Shown: piece after piece, positions 23,271 through 32,214 of the stretch | How positions within the stretch are numbered: the first letter of the stretch is position 1 | Layout of the letters: the number at the start of each line of letters is the position of its first letter | Source: JADKHC01 sp047600805 | GTDB lineage: Bacteria > Verrucomicrobiota > Verrucomicrobiia > Opitutales > Opitutaceae | Reading direction: 5' to 3' | NCBI GenBank assembly: GCA_047600805.1 | Contig: JASGKG010000001.1 | Span: 4,464,001 to 4,528,000, forward strand | Length of the DNA stretch: 64,000 nucleotides | Notes under the pieces: model-generated | Seen by the model: the letters and a program-made list of their open reading frames with translations, nothing else | Databases searched by the model: none | What the model was told of the DNA's origin: nothing | Translations under genes and position numbers: made by a program

Positions 23271-24889
23271 GAACTCGAATGCTAAAAGCCACTCTGTTGG
23301 CGACCGCAGTGTTCCCCTTGTCGGGAATTATTGCGTTGGCTCAAGACAGTGCCGCGCCAGTCCCCGCGGTTAAACCCGAAGCGCCAGCGGCCCCGGCCTC
23401 AGAGCCAAAACCAATGGTGACAAAGGGTAAAGATACCCTGACCGTTGACTTTCCGGATACCGAAATTCGTGAGGTTCTTCGAAACGTGGCAGACATGTTC
23501 GAGCTGAATCTGGTCATCCCTGAAACACTTCAAGGTAAGACCTCGATCAAGTTGCGTGACGTCACGTGGCGGCAGGTTTTTCAAGTTGTCCTTCAGCCGG
23601 TTGGTTACACAGTCGTTGAAGAAGGTAATATTATTAAAGTAGTGACGCAGGAGTCGCTCAATCTAGAGCCGCTGACGACGGAAGTCTTTATATTGAATTA
23701 CGCAAAGGCGTCCGAGATCAAGCCGAGCTTGGACTCGTTGGTGGATGCGAAAGTTGGCGGCAAGATTGTCGTCGACGCCCGTAGTAATGCCCTCGTGGTT
23801 ACGGAACGTGGTTCGGTGATGCAAAAGCTGAAGCCGATCGTTCTCAATTTGGATCGTCCCACCGAGCAGGTCATGATCGAGTCCAAGTTTATCGAAGTAA
23901 CGAACGCGGATGTGAAGAACGTCGGCGTGAACTGGGCTTCGCTGGGAGCATATAAGATGAGTGCGGGGAATCTAAAGCACAGTTATGACGACGATCGTAC
24001 CCGTACTACGAAGAATGGTATTGGCGAGGAAAATATTAGTGACCAGCATTCTGCGGATTTAGCCAATCGCGGGTGGATTTTTCCTGCACCTAAGGTTGAT
24101 CCTACGACAGGAGCGGTAACGTACCCGGATGCTAAGGCTACGGATAACTGGAGCTTGGCTAATCAGCAAACGCTCGGGAAGCTAACCTCCGCCGTCTTTT
24201 CAGCTGACCAATTCGATTTGATCATCAGCGCTCTTCAGACGCAGAATAATACCAAACTCGTCTCCAATCCTACGGTCGTAACGCTGAATAATTCCGAAGC
24301 GACGATCAACATGGGTGATGAAATCCCGATTCCGAACTTCACTTATAACCAGGAGCAGGGTGTTTTCCAGATTAGCGGCTTCACCTACAAACCGGTGGGC
24401 ATCATTTTGAAGGTCACACCGCAGGTGAATAATGCAGGTTTCATCAAACTTTCAGTTGAGCCTGAAGTGAGCTCAACGGATCCGACCAAAGATAAACAAT
24501 TTGGTTCTGCTCAGCTGCCGGTAATCACGACTCGCAAAGCCAAGACGCAGGTGACAATGAAGGATGGCTACACTCTTGGTATCGGCGGTATGATTCAAAA
24601 GACCGATTCCAAGGGCCAGAGCAAGGTTCCGGTTTTGGGTGATGTCCCCGGACTTGGCCGCCTTTTCCGCAGTGACACGAAAAACCTGCAGGCGACGAAT
24701 CTCGTTATTTTCCTCACTGCCAAGACCATTAAGCCCGACGGTGGCGACACGAGTGAGGTCTTTGACCCACGTATAACCCGCCAGATGGAGATACAGAAAT
24801 CCGATCTTCCGGGCTATCGCGATGGTTCGGACCCATACTTCACGCCTCCTCCTCCGGAGCCGAAGAAAAAAGGTTGGTTCAAGAAGTAA
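23267..24889 (+). CDS. PilQ/GspD-type secretin
   Basis: A 540-residue outer-membrane secretin, the gated pore of a type IV pilus or type II secretion system. Signal peptide residues 1-25; a proline/alanine-rich linker; an STN/N0 domain at about 55-125 (DFPDTEIREVLRNVADMFEL); an N1-type domain at about 130-200 (EVFILNYAKASEIKPSLDSL); the secretin core from about 330 (VSNPTVVTLNNSEA, GDEIPIP, GGMIQ) and the signature VPVLGDVPGLGRLFRSD at about 450. The end is PPPPEPKKKGWFKK. Last gene of the operon. No pilus ATPase, platform or major pilin gene is in this window. Confidence 0.88.
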   Translation: MRTRMLKATLLATAVFPLSGIIALAQDSAAPVPAVKPEAPAAPASEPKPMVTKGKDTLTVDFPDTEIREVLRNVADMFELNLVIPETLQGKTSIKLRDVTWRQVFQVVLQPVGYTVVEEGNIIKVVTQESLNLEPLTTEVFILNYAKASEIKPSLDSLVDAKVGGKIVVDARSNALVVTERGSVMQKLKPIVLNLDRPTEQVMIESKFIEVTNADVKNVGVNWASLGAYKMSAGNLKHSYDDDRTRTTKNGIGEENISDQHSADLANRGWIFPAPKVDPTTGAVTYPDAKATDNWSLANQQTLGKLTSAVFSADQFDLIISALQTQNNTKLVSNPTVVTLNNSEATINMGDEIPIPNFTYNQEQGVFQISGFTYKPVGIILKVTPQVNNAGFIKLSVEPEVSSTDPTKDKQFGSAQLPVITTRKAKTQVTMKDGYTLGIGGMIQKTDSKGQSKVPVLGDVPGLGRLFRSDTKNLQATNLVIFLTAKTIKPDGGDTSEVFDPRITRQMEIQKSDLPGYRDGSDPYFTPPPPEPKKKGWFKK

Positions 24890-24913
24890 TTCTTCGAATC
24901 AGTAATCAATTCA

Positions 24914-24941
24914 GGCGCGGCTTTTTAGCCGCGCCTTTTTT
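24914..24941 (+). terminator. Rho-independent terminator of the pilMNOPQ-type operon
   Basis: GGCGCGGCT, loop TTTT, AGCCGCGCC, then TTTTTT, 25 bases after the secretin stop. Confidence 0.88.
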
Positions 24942-24966
24942 GCGCCTTCTTCTAGTTGTCACGGAT

Positions 24967-25026
24967 TTAATTGGGTACTTTTTAATTGGGTACTTTTTAA
25001 TTTGGTACTTTTTGAGTGGGTAGTTT
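24967..25026. repeat. 15-bp tandem repeat, four units
   Basis: Units are ttaattgggtacttt (twice, identical), ttaatttggtacttt and ttgagtgggtagttt. The array is AT-rich, non-coding and lies between the secretin terminator and the 3' end of the CPBP protease gene. Confidence 0.85.
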
Positions 25027-25048
25027 TTCGCGGCGTTTATTGCATGTT

Positions 25049-25678
25049 TTACCAGAATCCGGAAATGAAGCCTTGAAAGGCTTTGGCGATAATCGCTCCG
25101 GCATTTTTTGAGGCGTGGGCTGCAAAGCAGGGGAGTAGCGATTGCTGTGGGTTAAACCGCGCGAATCGCACATAATAAAACCATAAGGAAGAGATAAAGA
25201 CCGCCCCGGTGCTAAACCAGCCTTTTGCTCCAAAGGTCAGGACGATTTTACCGTCAGCCCAGGGCATGCCGCCTGTCCATTTCCAAAGAAATGGATGTAG
25301 TGCTGCGAAAATGACCGATGCTCCCAGTGCGCTTGCTGCTACAGTAGCCGGCCCTTTTTTGGTTATCACGATGTAGCCGCGAAAAACGATTTCTTCCACG
25401 ATTGCTGCAACCAGGGTGTAGATCGCGAAGAGGATGGTGATTGTCGACTGTTCTCCGGTGAGGCCGAGCGCAGATTCACCCCATGTTTCTGCGGAAACGA
25501 TCGCAATGCCGCCCAGCGACGCGATCACCACGCTCCGTGTGGTCGAGGGAAGTGCGCCGGGAATGGCTCGGGAAAGCGACTCGCCTCGTCTTTGCCGCCT
25601 GTAGTCGTCGAGCCAGAGCTTCGAGGCGACAAGGCCGATACCTAGCATGATCAAATGTTGAAGCGATTCGTTTTGCAT
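25049..25678 (-). CDS. CPBP family intramembrane metalloprotease
   Basis: A 209-residue polytopic membrane protein of the CAAX protease/bacteriocin-processing (Abi) family. Motif 1 is VEEIVFRGY, Glu95-Glu96 with Arg100; motif 2 is FAALHPFLWKW with His128; a third polar motif, HASKN, lies near the C-terminus. These residues bind the catalytic zinc and water in the family. Several hydrophobic helices flank them. The substrate is unknown; members mature peptides or give immunity to bacteriocins. It is divergent from the polyprenyl synthase gene, which may be coincidence, although prenyl-protein processing is the eukaryotic role of the fold. Confidence 0.82.
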   Translation of the reverse strand: MQNESLQHLIMLGIGLVASKLWLDDYRRQRRGESLSRAIPGALPSTTRSVVIASLGGIAIVSAETWGESALGLTGEQSTITILFAIYTLVAAIVEEIVFRGYIVITKKGPATVAASALGASVIFAALHPFLWKWTGGMPWADGKIVLTFGAKGWFSTGAVFISSLWFYYVRFARFNPQQSLLPCFAAHASKNAGAIIAKAFQGFISGFW

Positions 25679-25734
25679 CGACGTCCGGGGCGGTGATTAG
25701 CCATTTCTAGAGCGGTCACTGAGACAAGTTCATC

Positions 25735-26769
25735 ATGTCGGAACGCGCAAATACCGCCTCTCCTTCTGCGAGCACGCAAGATTTCACCACTGTTTTTGCG
25801 GCGTTGAAACCGCACATGGCCGCTCTGGATGCGCATCTCCACGCGCAACTCGAGGAGTTCGAACCCGAAATTCGGGAAATGGCAGATTACTGTATCGATA
25901 CTTCGGGAAAGCGGATACGCCCGACTTTGGTTTTTTTCAGTGGCTGGCAAAACGGCGCTGTTTCCACCGATCTCGTACGGATCGCGGCGGTGGTGGAATT
26001 GGTGCATCTCGCCTCGCTCGTTCATGACGATATTATGGACGACGCCGGTGTCCGTCGAAGCCGCCCGACAGCCGCGCGCTCTTATGGTCCGACTGCGGCG
26101 GTGTTGCTGGGAGATGCTCTTTTCTCGCACGCGCTCAATCTCGCCACACGGTTTCCAACGACGGAAGTTTGCCAGGCTGTTTCGGAGTCGATGCGTCGCG
26201 TTTGTGCCGGCGAAATTATTCAAACGCTGCGGCGCGGTTCGACGAATATTTCTCACGCCGACTATCAGCGGATCATTGACCTCAAAACGGCGGAGCTCTT
26301 CCGGGTGTCTTGTCATTTAGGCGCGCGCTACGGCGGCTATTCGGATGACTTTGTACGGGCAGCGGCGAGCTTTGGCCGACATTTGGGAATTGCTTATCAG
26401 GTATACGACGATCTCGCCGACTTTTTTGGCGATGAGAAAAAGATCGGTAAAACCCTCGGTACGGATCTGGCCAGTGGGAAAATCACACTTCCGATCGAAG
26501 CGTTGATGGAAAAGCTACCCGCGGGTGAGCGGGCGGAACTTATTGAAGAAATTACGGGCAAGCGTCCGTCACGTCCCTCGCTTCGTATCCAACAAATGAA
26601 CGATCTCGGAATTTATTCCGTCGTGGCTGAGGCCGTGGATGCCGAAATCAAGGCGGGCGAAATCGCGTTGGCTGGGTTTGCGGAGAAGCCGCCGGTCGCG
26701 AACCTCTTGCGCTTAGGTGACGCCTTGCGTTTGCAGGTCGCGGCTTTGCGAAAATCGGGGGTCGGCTAA
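25735..26769 (+). CDS. All-trans polyprenyl diphosphate synthase
   Basis: A 344-residue soluble prenyltransferase (IspA/IspB type) that extends allylic diphosphates with IPP to make quinone or carrier side chains. The first aspartate-rich motif is HDDIMDD at about residues 97-103, the second is YDDLADFFGDEKKIGK near 223-238, and GKRIRPTL is at about 58-65. The residues upstream of the first motif are small or aliphatic (LASLV), fitting a long-chain (C35-C50) product, probably the menaquinone side chain; product length is inference. The sigma factor gene follows on the same strand after about 50 bases. Confidence 0.88.
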   Translation: MSERANTASPSASTQDFTTVFAALKPHMAALDAHLHAQLEEFEPEIREMADYCIDTSGKRIRPTLVFFSGWQNGAVSTDLVRIAAVVELVHLASLVHDDIMDDAGVRRSRPTAARSYGPTAAVLLGDALFSHALNLATRFPTTEVCQAVSESMRRVCAGEIIQTLRRGSTNISHADYQRIIDLKTAELFRVSCHLGARYGGYSDDFVRAAASFGRHLGIAYQVYDDLADFFGDEKKIGKTLGTDLASGKITLPIEALMEKLPAGERAELIEEITGKRPSRPSLRIQQMNDLGIYSVVAEAVDAEIKAGEIALAGFAEKPPVANLLRLGDALRLQVAALRKSGVG

Positions 26770-26821
26770 CGATCTGAAAATCGATTTGCGCCCGTGGCGT
26801 TCGTCTGCATCGTGTTTCGAC

Positions 26822-27454
26822 ATGGACGCAGGCACGAAGGCCCTCACCAAAACACTGGTCGCATCTCCGGAGCGGCAGGTTGAGGCGGACTCCGATCGGC
26901 TAGTCGTACAGCGTGTTCAAGCGGGTGACGTCGCGGCTTTTGACTCGCTGATCCTGAAATATAGAGAACGGGTCTACGGGATCATTTACAATATGACCTC
27001 GAATCGCGAAGACGCCGCTGACCTCACTCAGGACGTCTTTATCAAAGCTTTTCAGTCGATTCGGCGTTTTAACGCACAGTCTTCATTTTTTACCTGGCTG
27101 TATCGCATTTCGATCAATTCGACGCTCACGCATCTAAGGAAAGCTAAGCTGCGCTCCTTCTTCAGCTTCGAGAAGATTCACGACGAGGATAAAACGGCCG
27201 ATCTGGTGAACCAACTGACTGATCGCACCGGAGCAGATCGTGACCTCTTTATCAGGGAGCTTCAGGAAAAATTGAACGAGGCGATGATGAAATTGTCTAT
27301 CAAGCATCGTACCGTGGTAACTCTATTTGAAATTGAAGGCCTGAGCCATGAGGAGATCGCCGAGATTATGGAATGCTCGGTGGGTACGGTGCGCTCCCGG
27401 CTTCACTATGCTAAACAACTGCTCCAAGGAGAGCTGCAAGGGTATTTGAAATAG
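26822..27454 (+). CDS. ECF-type RNA polymerase sigma factor
   Basis: A 210-residue RpoE/SigW-like sigma factor. Region 2 includes DAADLTQDVFIKAF and SSFFTWLYRISINS; region 4 is LSHEEIAEIMECSVGTVRSR, an HTH. I chose ATG 26822 because the longer frame from 26717 overlaps the polyprenyl synthase gene and adds non-conserved sequence. It is followed by a single-pass membrane protein two bases after its stop, in the place where an anti-sigma factor is normally found. The regulon is unknown. Confidence 0.9.
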   Translation: MDAGTKALTKTLVASPERQVEADSDRLVVQRVQAGDVAAFDSLILKYRERVYGIIYNMTSNREDAADLTQDVFIKAFQSIRRFNAQSSFFTWLYRISINSTLTHLRKAKLRSFFSFEKIHDEDKTADLVNQLTDRTGADRDLFIRELQEKLNEAMMKLSIKHRTVVTLFEIEGLSHEEIAEIMECSVGTVRSRLHYAKQLLQGELQGYLK

Positions 27455-27456
27455 GC

Positions 27457-28245
27457 ATGAGCGAACGAGATCAGAAGCCGCATGTGACTGTTGAGGACTT
27501 GCTTCACTTTAAGCGGTCGGAACGGCCAAGCCCGGACTTTTGGCCGCGTTTCGAACAGCAGCTCAGGGCTAAACAGCTTGCGGCATTGGTGATTGAAAAT
27601 CGGCCTTGGTGGAGACGGCTCTCCTCCCGGAAAACATTTGTGCGCCTTTACGCTCCGGTGAGCATCGCCGCAGTGGTCGCCTTCAGCTTTGTTTCGTGGC
27701 GTTCCTCTTCCGCTCCAGTGGTGACATCCGAAAGCGCCAAGGTGGCCTCCGAAATGATCCGCGCTGACGTGGCGGCTGAACCTCAGGTTATCGCCAACGT
27801 GGAAATTTCGGCTCCGCCTTCGGCTCTGGCCACGGAAGTTCAGGACACGTTGGGGTTGAGTGAACCGGCCACGCATGTAGCTGCAGTTTCAATGGAGAGT
27901 TCCTCGCCGGAATCTGCGGAGCGATTTCTGGCCTCCGGCGCTGCCACCTTCAAGGCGGCGGGACAGGCTTTGGCTCAGCTGGTTGGTTTAGATGTCGATT
28001 CAGCTGAGAAGGTCGATGCTGCGGGCGGTGTTCTGATTGAGCCTTTAATGCAGGTCGCCACGCCGCGAGATAGTCGTCGGTCGCGTCTTTTGGCTTATTC
28101 CGTGGCATATGACCCTCATGCTGCCGGGAGCAGTGATGCGGTGCGGTCGCGTGAGCGCATCACACGCCGGATTTCCGATGAGGCGATTTATGATTCGATC
28201 AGCCGGCTCGGCGTGAGCGGTGATCGTGTTTCGATTAAGTTCTAA
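27457..28245 (+). CDS. Single-pass membrane protein, possible anti-sigma factor
   Basis: A 262-residue protein not assigned to a named family. It has a cytoplasmic N-terminus of about 60 residues (VEDLLHFKRSERPSPDFWPR), one membrane helix at about 65-82 (APVSIAAVVAFSFVSW) and a low-complexity alanine/serine/valine-rich outer part of about 180 residues. It begins two bases after the sigma gene, so the two are surely co-transcribed. Position and topology suggest an anti-sigma factor, but the zinc-binding HxxxCxxC motif of ZAS-type anti-sigma factors is absent, so this is inference from context. Confidence 0.6.
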   Translation: MSERDQKPHVTVEDLLHFKRSERPSPDFWPRFEQQLRAKQLAALVIENRPWWRRLSSRKTFVRLYAPVSIAAVVAFSFVSWRSSSAPVVTSESAKVASEMIRADVAAEPQVIANVEISAPPSALATEVQDTLGLSEPATHVAAVSMESSSPESAERFLASGAATFKAAGQALAQLVGLDVDSAEKVDAAGGVLIEPLMQVATPRDSRRSRLLAYSVAYDPHAAGSSDAVRSRERITRRISDEAIYDSISRLGVSGDRVSIKF

Positions 28246-28274
28246 ATGGGAGAGGGGAGTTTAGCTCTTCCCAT
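28246..28274. terminator. Hairpin between convergent genes, likely bidirectional terminator
   Basis: ATGGGAGAG, loop, GCTCTTCCCAT fills the whole gap between the stop of the anti-sigma-like gene (28245) and the stop of the response regulator (28274 on the minus strand). U tracts are weak on both sides. Confidence 0.5.
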
Positions 28275-28912
28275 CAGTTGGAGGACTTAAGGTATTTGTT
28301 GATCGCCTGGGTGCGTGAGTGGACTTGCAGCTTCTCGTAGATGCGTCGTATGTACGTGTTGACGGTCGGTACGCTCACGCCGAGTGATTCGGCGATTTCT
28401 TTATAGAGAAATCCCTTGCTGAGCAGGTCGAGGACGGATTGTTCCCGCGGTGAGAGTGCATCGAGTTGCGAGTCGCGCGACTCCGCTGTTTTCACGGAGA
28501 ACGATTGCACCACTTTTCGCGCAATGCCGCTGCTCATGGGCGAACCACCGGCTATGATTTGCGAAATGGCCGCGAGCAATTCCTCACGACGTGTACTCTT
28601 CAAAAGGTAACCGGTGGCTCCGGCTGCGAGGGCGGCGAATATATGTTCTGCGTCCTCGTAGACCGTGAGCATGAGGAACTGGGTTTTTGGCATCACCGGT
28701 TTGAGCCGCCGGACCGCTTCGACACCCTTGATGTCGGGAAGATTGATGTCGACGAGCACGACGTCGGGAGACTCTTTGGGCAGTGCGTCGATGGCAGGTG
28801 CACAATGGTTATACTGGCTCACGAGCTCCAGATTTTCCGCACTGGAAACGATGTCCGTGAGGAGCTGGCGGGTAGGGTCGTCGTCCTCGATGATTGATAT
28901 GCGTATTTTCAT
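28274..28912 (-). CDS. NarL/LuxR-type response regulator
   Basis: A 212-residue response regulator. The receiver has acidic residues at EDDDP (9-13) and phospho-acceptor Asp55 in VVLVDINLPDIKG. A LuxR HTH lies at about 145-205 (LSPREQSVLDLLSKGFLYKE, then LGVSVPTVNTYIRRIYEKLQ). It follows the propeller sensor kinase by 22 bases on the same strand and is its obvious partner. The divergent pectinase gene beyond the kinase is a plausible target. Confidence 0.93.
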   Translation of the reverse strand: MKIRISIIEDDDPTRQLLTDIVSSAENLELVSQYNHCAPAIDALPKESPDVVLVDINLPDIKGVEAVRRLKPVMPKTQFLMLTVYEDAEHIFAALAAGATGYLLKSTRREELLAAISQIIAGGSPMSSGIARKVVQSFSVKTAESRDSQLDALSPREQSVLDLLSKGFLYKEIAESLGVSVPTVNTYIRRIYEKLQVHSRTQAINKYLKSSN

Positions 28913-28934
28913 GGGGCGCTGTCGTGTAGCGGTA

Positions 28935-31900
28935 TCAGGAGGTTGGTGCGATCGGCAGGGAGAACGACACCGTGGTGCCTTCGCCGCCCGGTGAGGTGAT
29001 TTCGCAGGAGCCGCCGATTTCCTGCATCCGAGATTTCATGTTGTTGAGCCCATATCCGTCGGCAATCCGGTCGCCGCTCGTCTCTTGAGCGGATTTGCTT
29101 TCAAGCCCGTGCCCGTTGTCGGTCAGGCGTAACGTCAGCCAGTCGTTCTGCTCGGAAAGCGTGATGGCGATGGTGACTAGGTCGGCACCGGAATGTTTAA
29201 CGATGTTGTTCAACGCCTCCTTGCAGCAGAGAAACATGCTATGCCGGACGGCACTGGTGAGGTGAATGGCCGGGAGCTTTTGGGGCAGGTCGAGACGGCA
29301 GCGAATGTTGGCGGCACCCAAGAAGGCTTGGGCGAAGTTGCTTACGTAGTAAACGAGGTTCTCCAGGTCGTCGCACTTCGGATTTACGGCCCAGACCACC
29401 TCATCCATCGCACGGGTGATGTCGCGGGTCGCTGCATAAATTTTTTCGTACCGCGCCGCTTGGATGGGATCTTCGTTTTCTGCTGTTTGCGTCAAGAGGC
29501 TGATGTGCGTGAGACTGGCGCCGAGTTCGTCGTGGATGTTGCGAGCGATGCGAGTGCGTTCTTGTTCGACCGCGCGTTCCTGTTCGAGTTTTGCGAGGCG
29601 GCGGCGCAGTCGGCGATGTGAGCGTGCACGAACGATAATTCCCACGACCGAAACCAGTGCCAAGAGATAAGCTGTCTGTGCCCAGACACTTTTCCACCAC
29701 GGTGGATTAACGACGAGAGTGAGGAGTTCGACTTCCTCATTCCAAATCCCATTGCCGTTGCTGGCGGCGGCGTGAAACACGTATTTGCCGGGTGGCAATT
29801 TGGGGTAGGTGGCCACGCGGCTGTTCTTCTGGATGATCCAGTCGTTATCGAATCCGTCCAGCCGGCAGCGCACGACCACCCGCTCCGATGCTGACAGGCA
29901 GAGTACGGACATGCGAATTTCTGTTTTTCGAGCGCTGGCAGGGATTTCGATCTCCGGGTCGAGGGGAATGATTTTGCCGTCACATTTTACTCCCGAAGCG
30001 GTGACGGGTGGAAGGTCATTGTCGCTGGTTAGGGTTACGCTGGGATCGGTACATAAAACTCCCCGTCTTGTAGCAAACCAGAGTTTCCCGTCGTGGCTTT
30101 TCCATGCTGCGGGCTGAAAGAGCCCGAGGCAGGAGAGCTCTGGAATGCCATCATCCGTGCCGAGGGGAACCGCATGCACGTGCTCGATTTTTCGTTGAAT
30201 GAAGTCCTGGAGCTGAGCGTGATGGAGCCAGAAAATACCACCTCGAGACGCGAACCAGTAGCGGTCGTAATCGTCGGAAAGGATTTGCGAAATATTATTG
30301 TTCGGAAGGCCGTTTTTGGAGGAGAGCAGCCGGGGGGCGATGCGTCCATCGGGTGACAATATCATGACGCCCTGCCGTGTCGTGCCGACGAGAAGCGCGC
30401 CGTCTGCGGTGAAAAAAAGCGACTGTATTGCGCCGACCGATTCGGAGCCGACAAATGGTGTGAGCTCGAAACGGTCGCCGGAACTGCGAAACAAACGGCC
30501 GTCTGCTGCACCGAGCCAGATGTTGCCGGCCTGGTCTTCACTAATCGCGCGGACCTCACGCCCGTCGAAGCCCTCGGCGGCGCCGAAAACGGTGAGCTGG
30601 CCGTCCCGCCAGCGGGCAACACGGTCGGGATCGACAGAGAACCAGTAATCGCCGTTTCGAGCGACAAAGGTGGATCTGATTGTTTTAAAATTATTAAGGG
30701 CGGAGATTCTTTGGAGTTTGTCGGGGTCAGATTGATCGGTTTTGAATATGCCGATACCCGAGGTGATCCATACGCCGCCCTTGATGCCCGCGTAGATGGA
30801 CATTGCGCTGAAGGAACGCCAATTTGCCCTTTTCGAAGTCAGGTCGATCGTGCCGTCGCTCAAAATGCGCGCGACGCCGCCGTCGCGGTTCGCCAGCCAG
30901 ATATTTCCGCCCGTATCCTCCGTCACCGTGTAGCTGAAGTTGTCCTTGAGCCCGCTGGTTTGGTCGTAAAGCCGATGCGCTTTGGGCCGCAAACGGTTTA
31001 GGCCGCCGCCATTCGTTGCAACCCAAAGGTCTTCTTCGCTGTCTTCGCACAGCGAGGTAATATCTTCACTGGAAGTGGGGGCGCGGAGCAGTTGGCCCGC
31101 TGAGAACCGAAACAGCCCCTGTGATCTTGTCCCTATCCAGAAGTTCCCGTGCCTGTCCTCCAAGGTGGTTTGCACGAAGTGCGCGCCCAGGAGATTGGGA
31201 AGTTTCATGAGTTCGCGAAACTGTCCGTCGCTCCATCGGAGCAGCGCTGTGCGAGTGATGAGCCACGGGCCGCCGGTGCGGCTTGAACAGATTCGAATTT
31301 GCGGATCGATCGAGCCGTAGGTAACGGGAATCCATTGGCCTTCTTCAAACCGGGCGAGGTAAAAACCAGCCGCTACCCACAATGTTCCCTGGCTGTCGGT
31401 GGCGAATACCGGGACGCGTTTTCCCTGCGGACCCCCGGCCGGCGGCGGGAAAACTTTTTTTTGCGCGGCGGTTCGTTGCAGCAACGTGCCATCTTCGCAA
31501 CCAAGCCAAATGGCTCCGCTCGGATCGACGAACACGGTTCGAACGGGCTTGCCTGTGAGATCTGGTTCTTGGAAAAACTGAAATTCGCCGGTTGCAAGTT
31601 GAGCGTAAAAACCGTCGACCCGGGCGGTGGCGGTTCCTTCCGTGCCGGCAATCGAGTTGGGTGGTGCGATGATGCCGCGAATACCGTCCACATCCGTTTT
31701 GCGCGAATATACAATTCCGCGGGAGGATGCCTCTGAGGGAGCTTGTGTGATTTCAAAGGCTGCGCCGTCGAAACGAGCGAGCCCCGAATTCGTCGCGACC
31801 CAAAGGTATCCGTTCTCGTCCTGAAAAACGCTGGCCGTCTCGTTGGATGGAAGGCCATTGGGCTCGTTCCATTCGCGCAGTGTATAGTCGCCGGGTGCCT

Positions 31901-31982
31901 TGTAATCCGCTCGCAAGAAACACACTGAAAGGCATGTAGCCGCGAAGAGAATGCGAACAAGTCTGAAGGCGGGGCGGGGCAC
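28935..31982 (-). CDS. Periplasmic propeller sensor histidine kinase (Reg_prop/Y_Y_Y)
   Basis: A 1015-residue sensor. Signal peptide residues 1-25; then Reg_prop-type repeats (GYLWVATNSGLARFDG, NFWIGTRSQGLFRFS, DLWVATNGGGLNRLRP, NIWLGAADGRLF) to about residue 650 forming two beta-propellers; a Y_Y_Y domain at about 670-755; a membrane helix at about 764-784; and a HisKA_3/HATPase kinase with His817 (ARNIHDELGASLTHIS) and the G box GYGLNNMKSRMQE. The plan resembles Bacteroides sensors for polysaccharide breakdown products, but here the regulator is a separate gene (28274-28912). Divergent from the pectinase gene, so pectin fragments are the best-guess ligand. Confidence 0.92.
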   Translation of the reverse strand: MPRPAFRLVRILFAATCLSVCFLRADYKAPGDYTLREWNEPNGLPSNETASVFQDENGYLWVATNSGLARFDGAAFEITQAPSEASSRGIVYSRKTDVDGIRGIIAPPNSIAGTEGTATARVDGFYAQLATGEFQFFQEPDLTGKPVRTVFVDPSGAIWLGCEDGTLLQRTAAQKKVFPPPAGGPQGKRVPVFATDSQGTLWVAAGFYLARFEEGQWIPVTYGSIDPQIRICSSRTGGPWLITRTALLRWSDGQFRELMKLPNLLGAHFVQTTLEDRHGNFWIGTRSQGLFRFSAGQLLRAPTSSEDITSLCEDSEEDLWVATNGGGLNRLRPKAHRLYDQTSGLKDNFSYTVTEDTGGNIWLANRDGGVARILSDGTIDLTSKRANWRSFSAMSIYAGIKGGVWITSGIGIFKTDQSDPDKLQRISALNNFKTIRSTFVARNGDYWFSVDPDRVARWRDGQLTVFGAAEGFDGREVRAISEDQAGNIWLGAADGRLFRSSGDRFELTPFVGSESVGAIQSLFFTADGALLVGTTRQGVMILSPDGRIAPRLLSSKNGLPNNNISQILSDDYDRYWFASRGGIFWLHHAQLQDFIQRKIEHVHAVPLGTDDGIPELSCLGLFQPAAWKSHDGKLWFATRRGVLCTDPSVTLTSDNDLPPVTASGVKCDGKIIPLDPEIEIPASARKTEIRMSVLCLSASERVVVRCRLDGFDNDWIIQKNSRVATYPKLPPGKYVFHAAASNGNGIWNEEVELLTLVVNPPWWKSVWAQTAYLLALVSVVGIIVRARSHRRLRRRLAKLEQERAVEQERTRIARNIHDELGASLTHISLLTQTAENEDPIQAARYEKIYAATRDITRAMDEVVWAVNPKCDDLENLVYYVSNFAQAFLGAANIRCRLDLPQKLPAIHLTSAVRHSMFLCCKEALNNIVKHSGADLVTIAITLSEQNDWLTLRLTDNGHGLESKSAQETSGDRIADGYGLNNMKSRMQEIGGSCEITSPGGEGTTVSFSLPIAPTS

Positions 31983-32050
31983 GGAGGGTGATCAAAGTAT
32001 TGTTCAAGAAAATGACAACCTTGGTCCACACGAGTTGGCATCGGTGATTT

Positions 32051-32105
32051 GTCGTGAGAACTGACGACATGACGGTTTTCGCCCGAGGCGCTAAAGTGAG
32101 CTCAC
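32051..32105. promoter_or_regulatory. Inverted repeats between the sensor kinase and pectinase genes
   Basis: GTCGT at 32051-32055 pairs with ACGAC at 32064-32068 across an 8-base gap, and GTGAGCTCAC at 32096-32105 is a perfect 10-bp palindrome. Both lie in the divergent promoter region and could be regulator sites. Short palindromes occur by chance, so this is tentative. Confidence 0.3.
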
Positions 32106-32214
32106 GGCGCTTTGTAGTCATTTGACCCTAAGGCGCAGACGTCCCCGTCCCCGACAACCCACGACCCTTGCCAGCAACTTTGGAGCCTTTGCTCCTGCTT
32201 TTCTCCTCCAGCGT

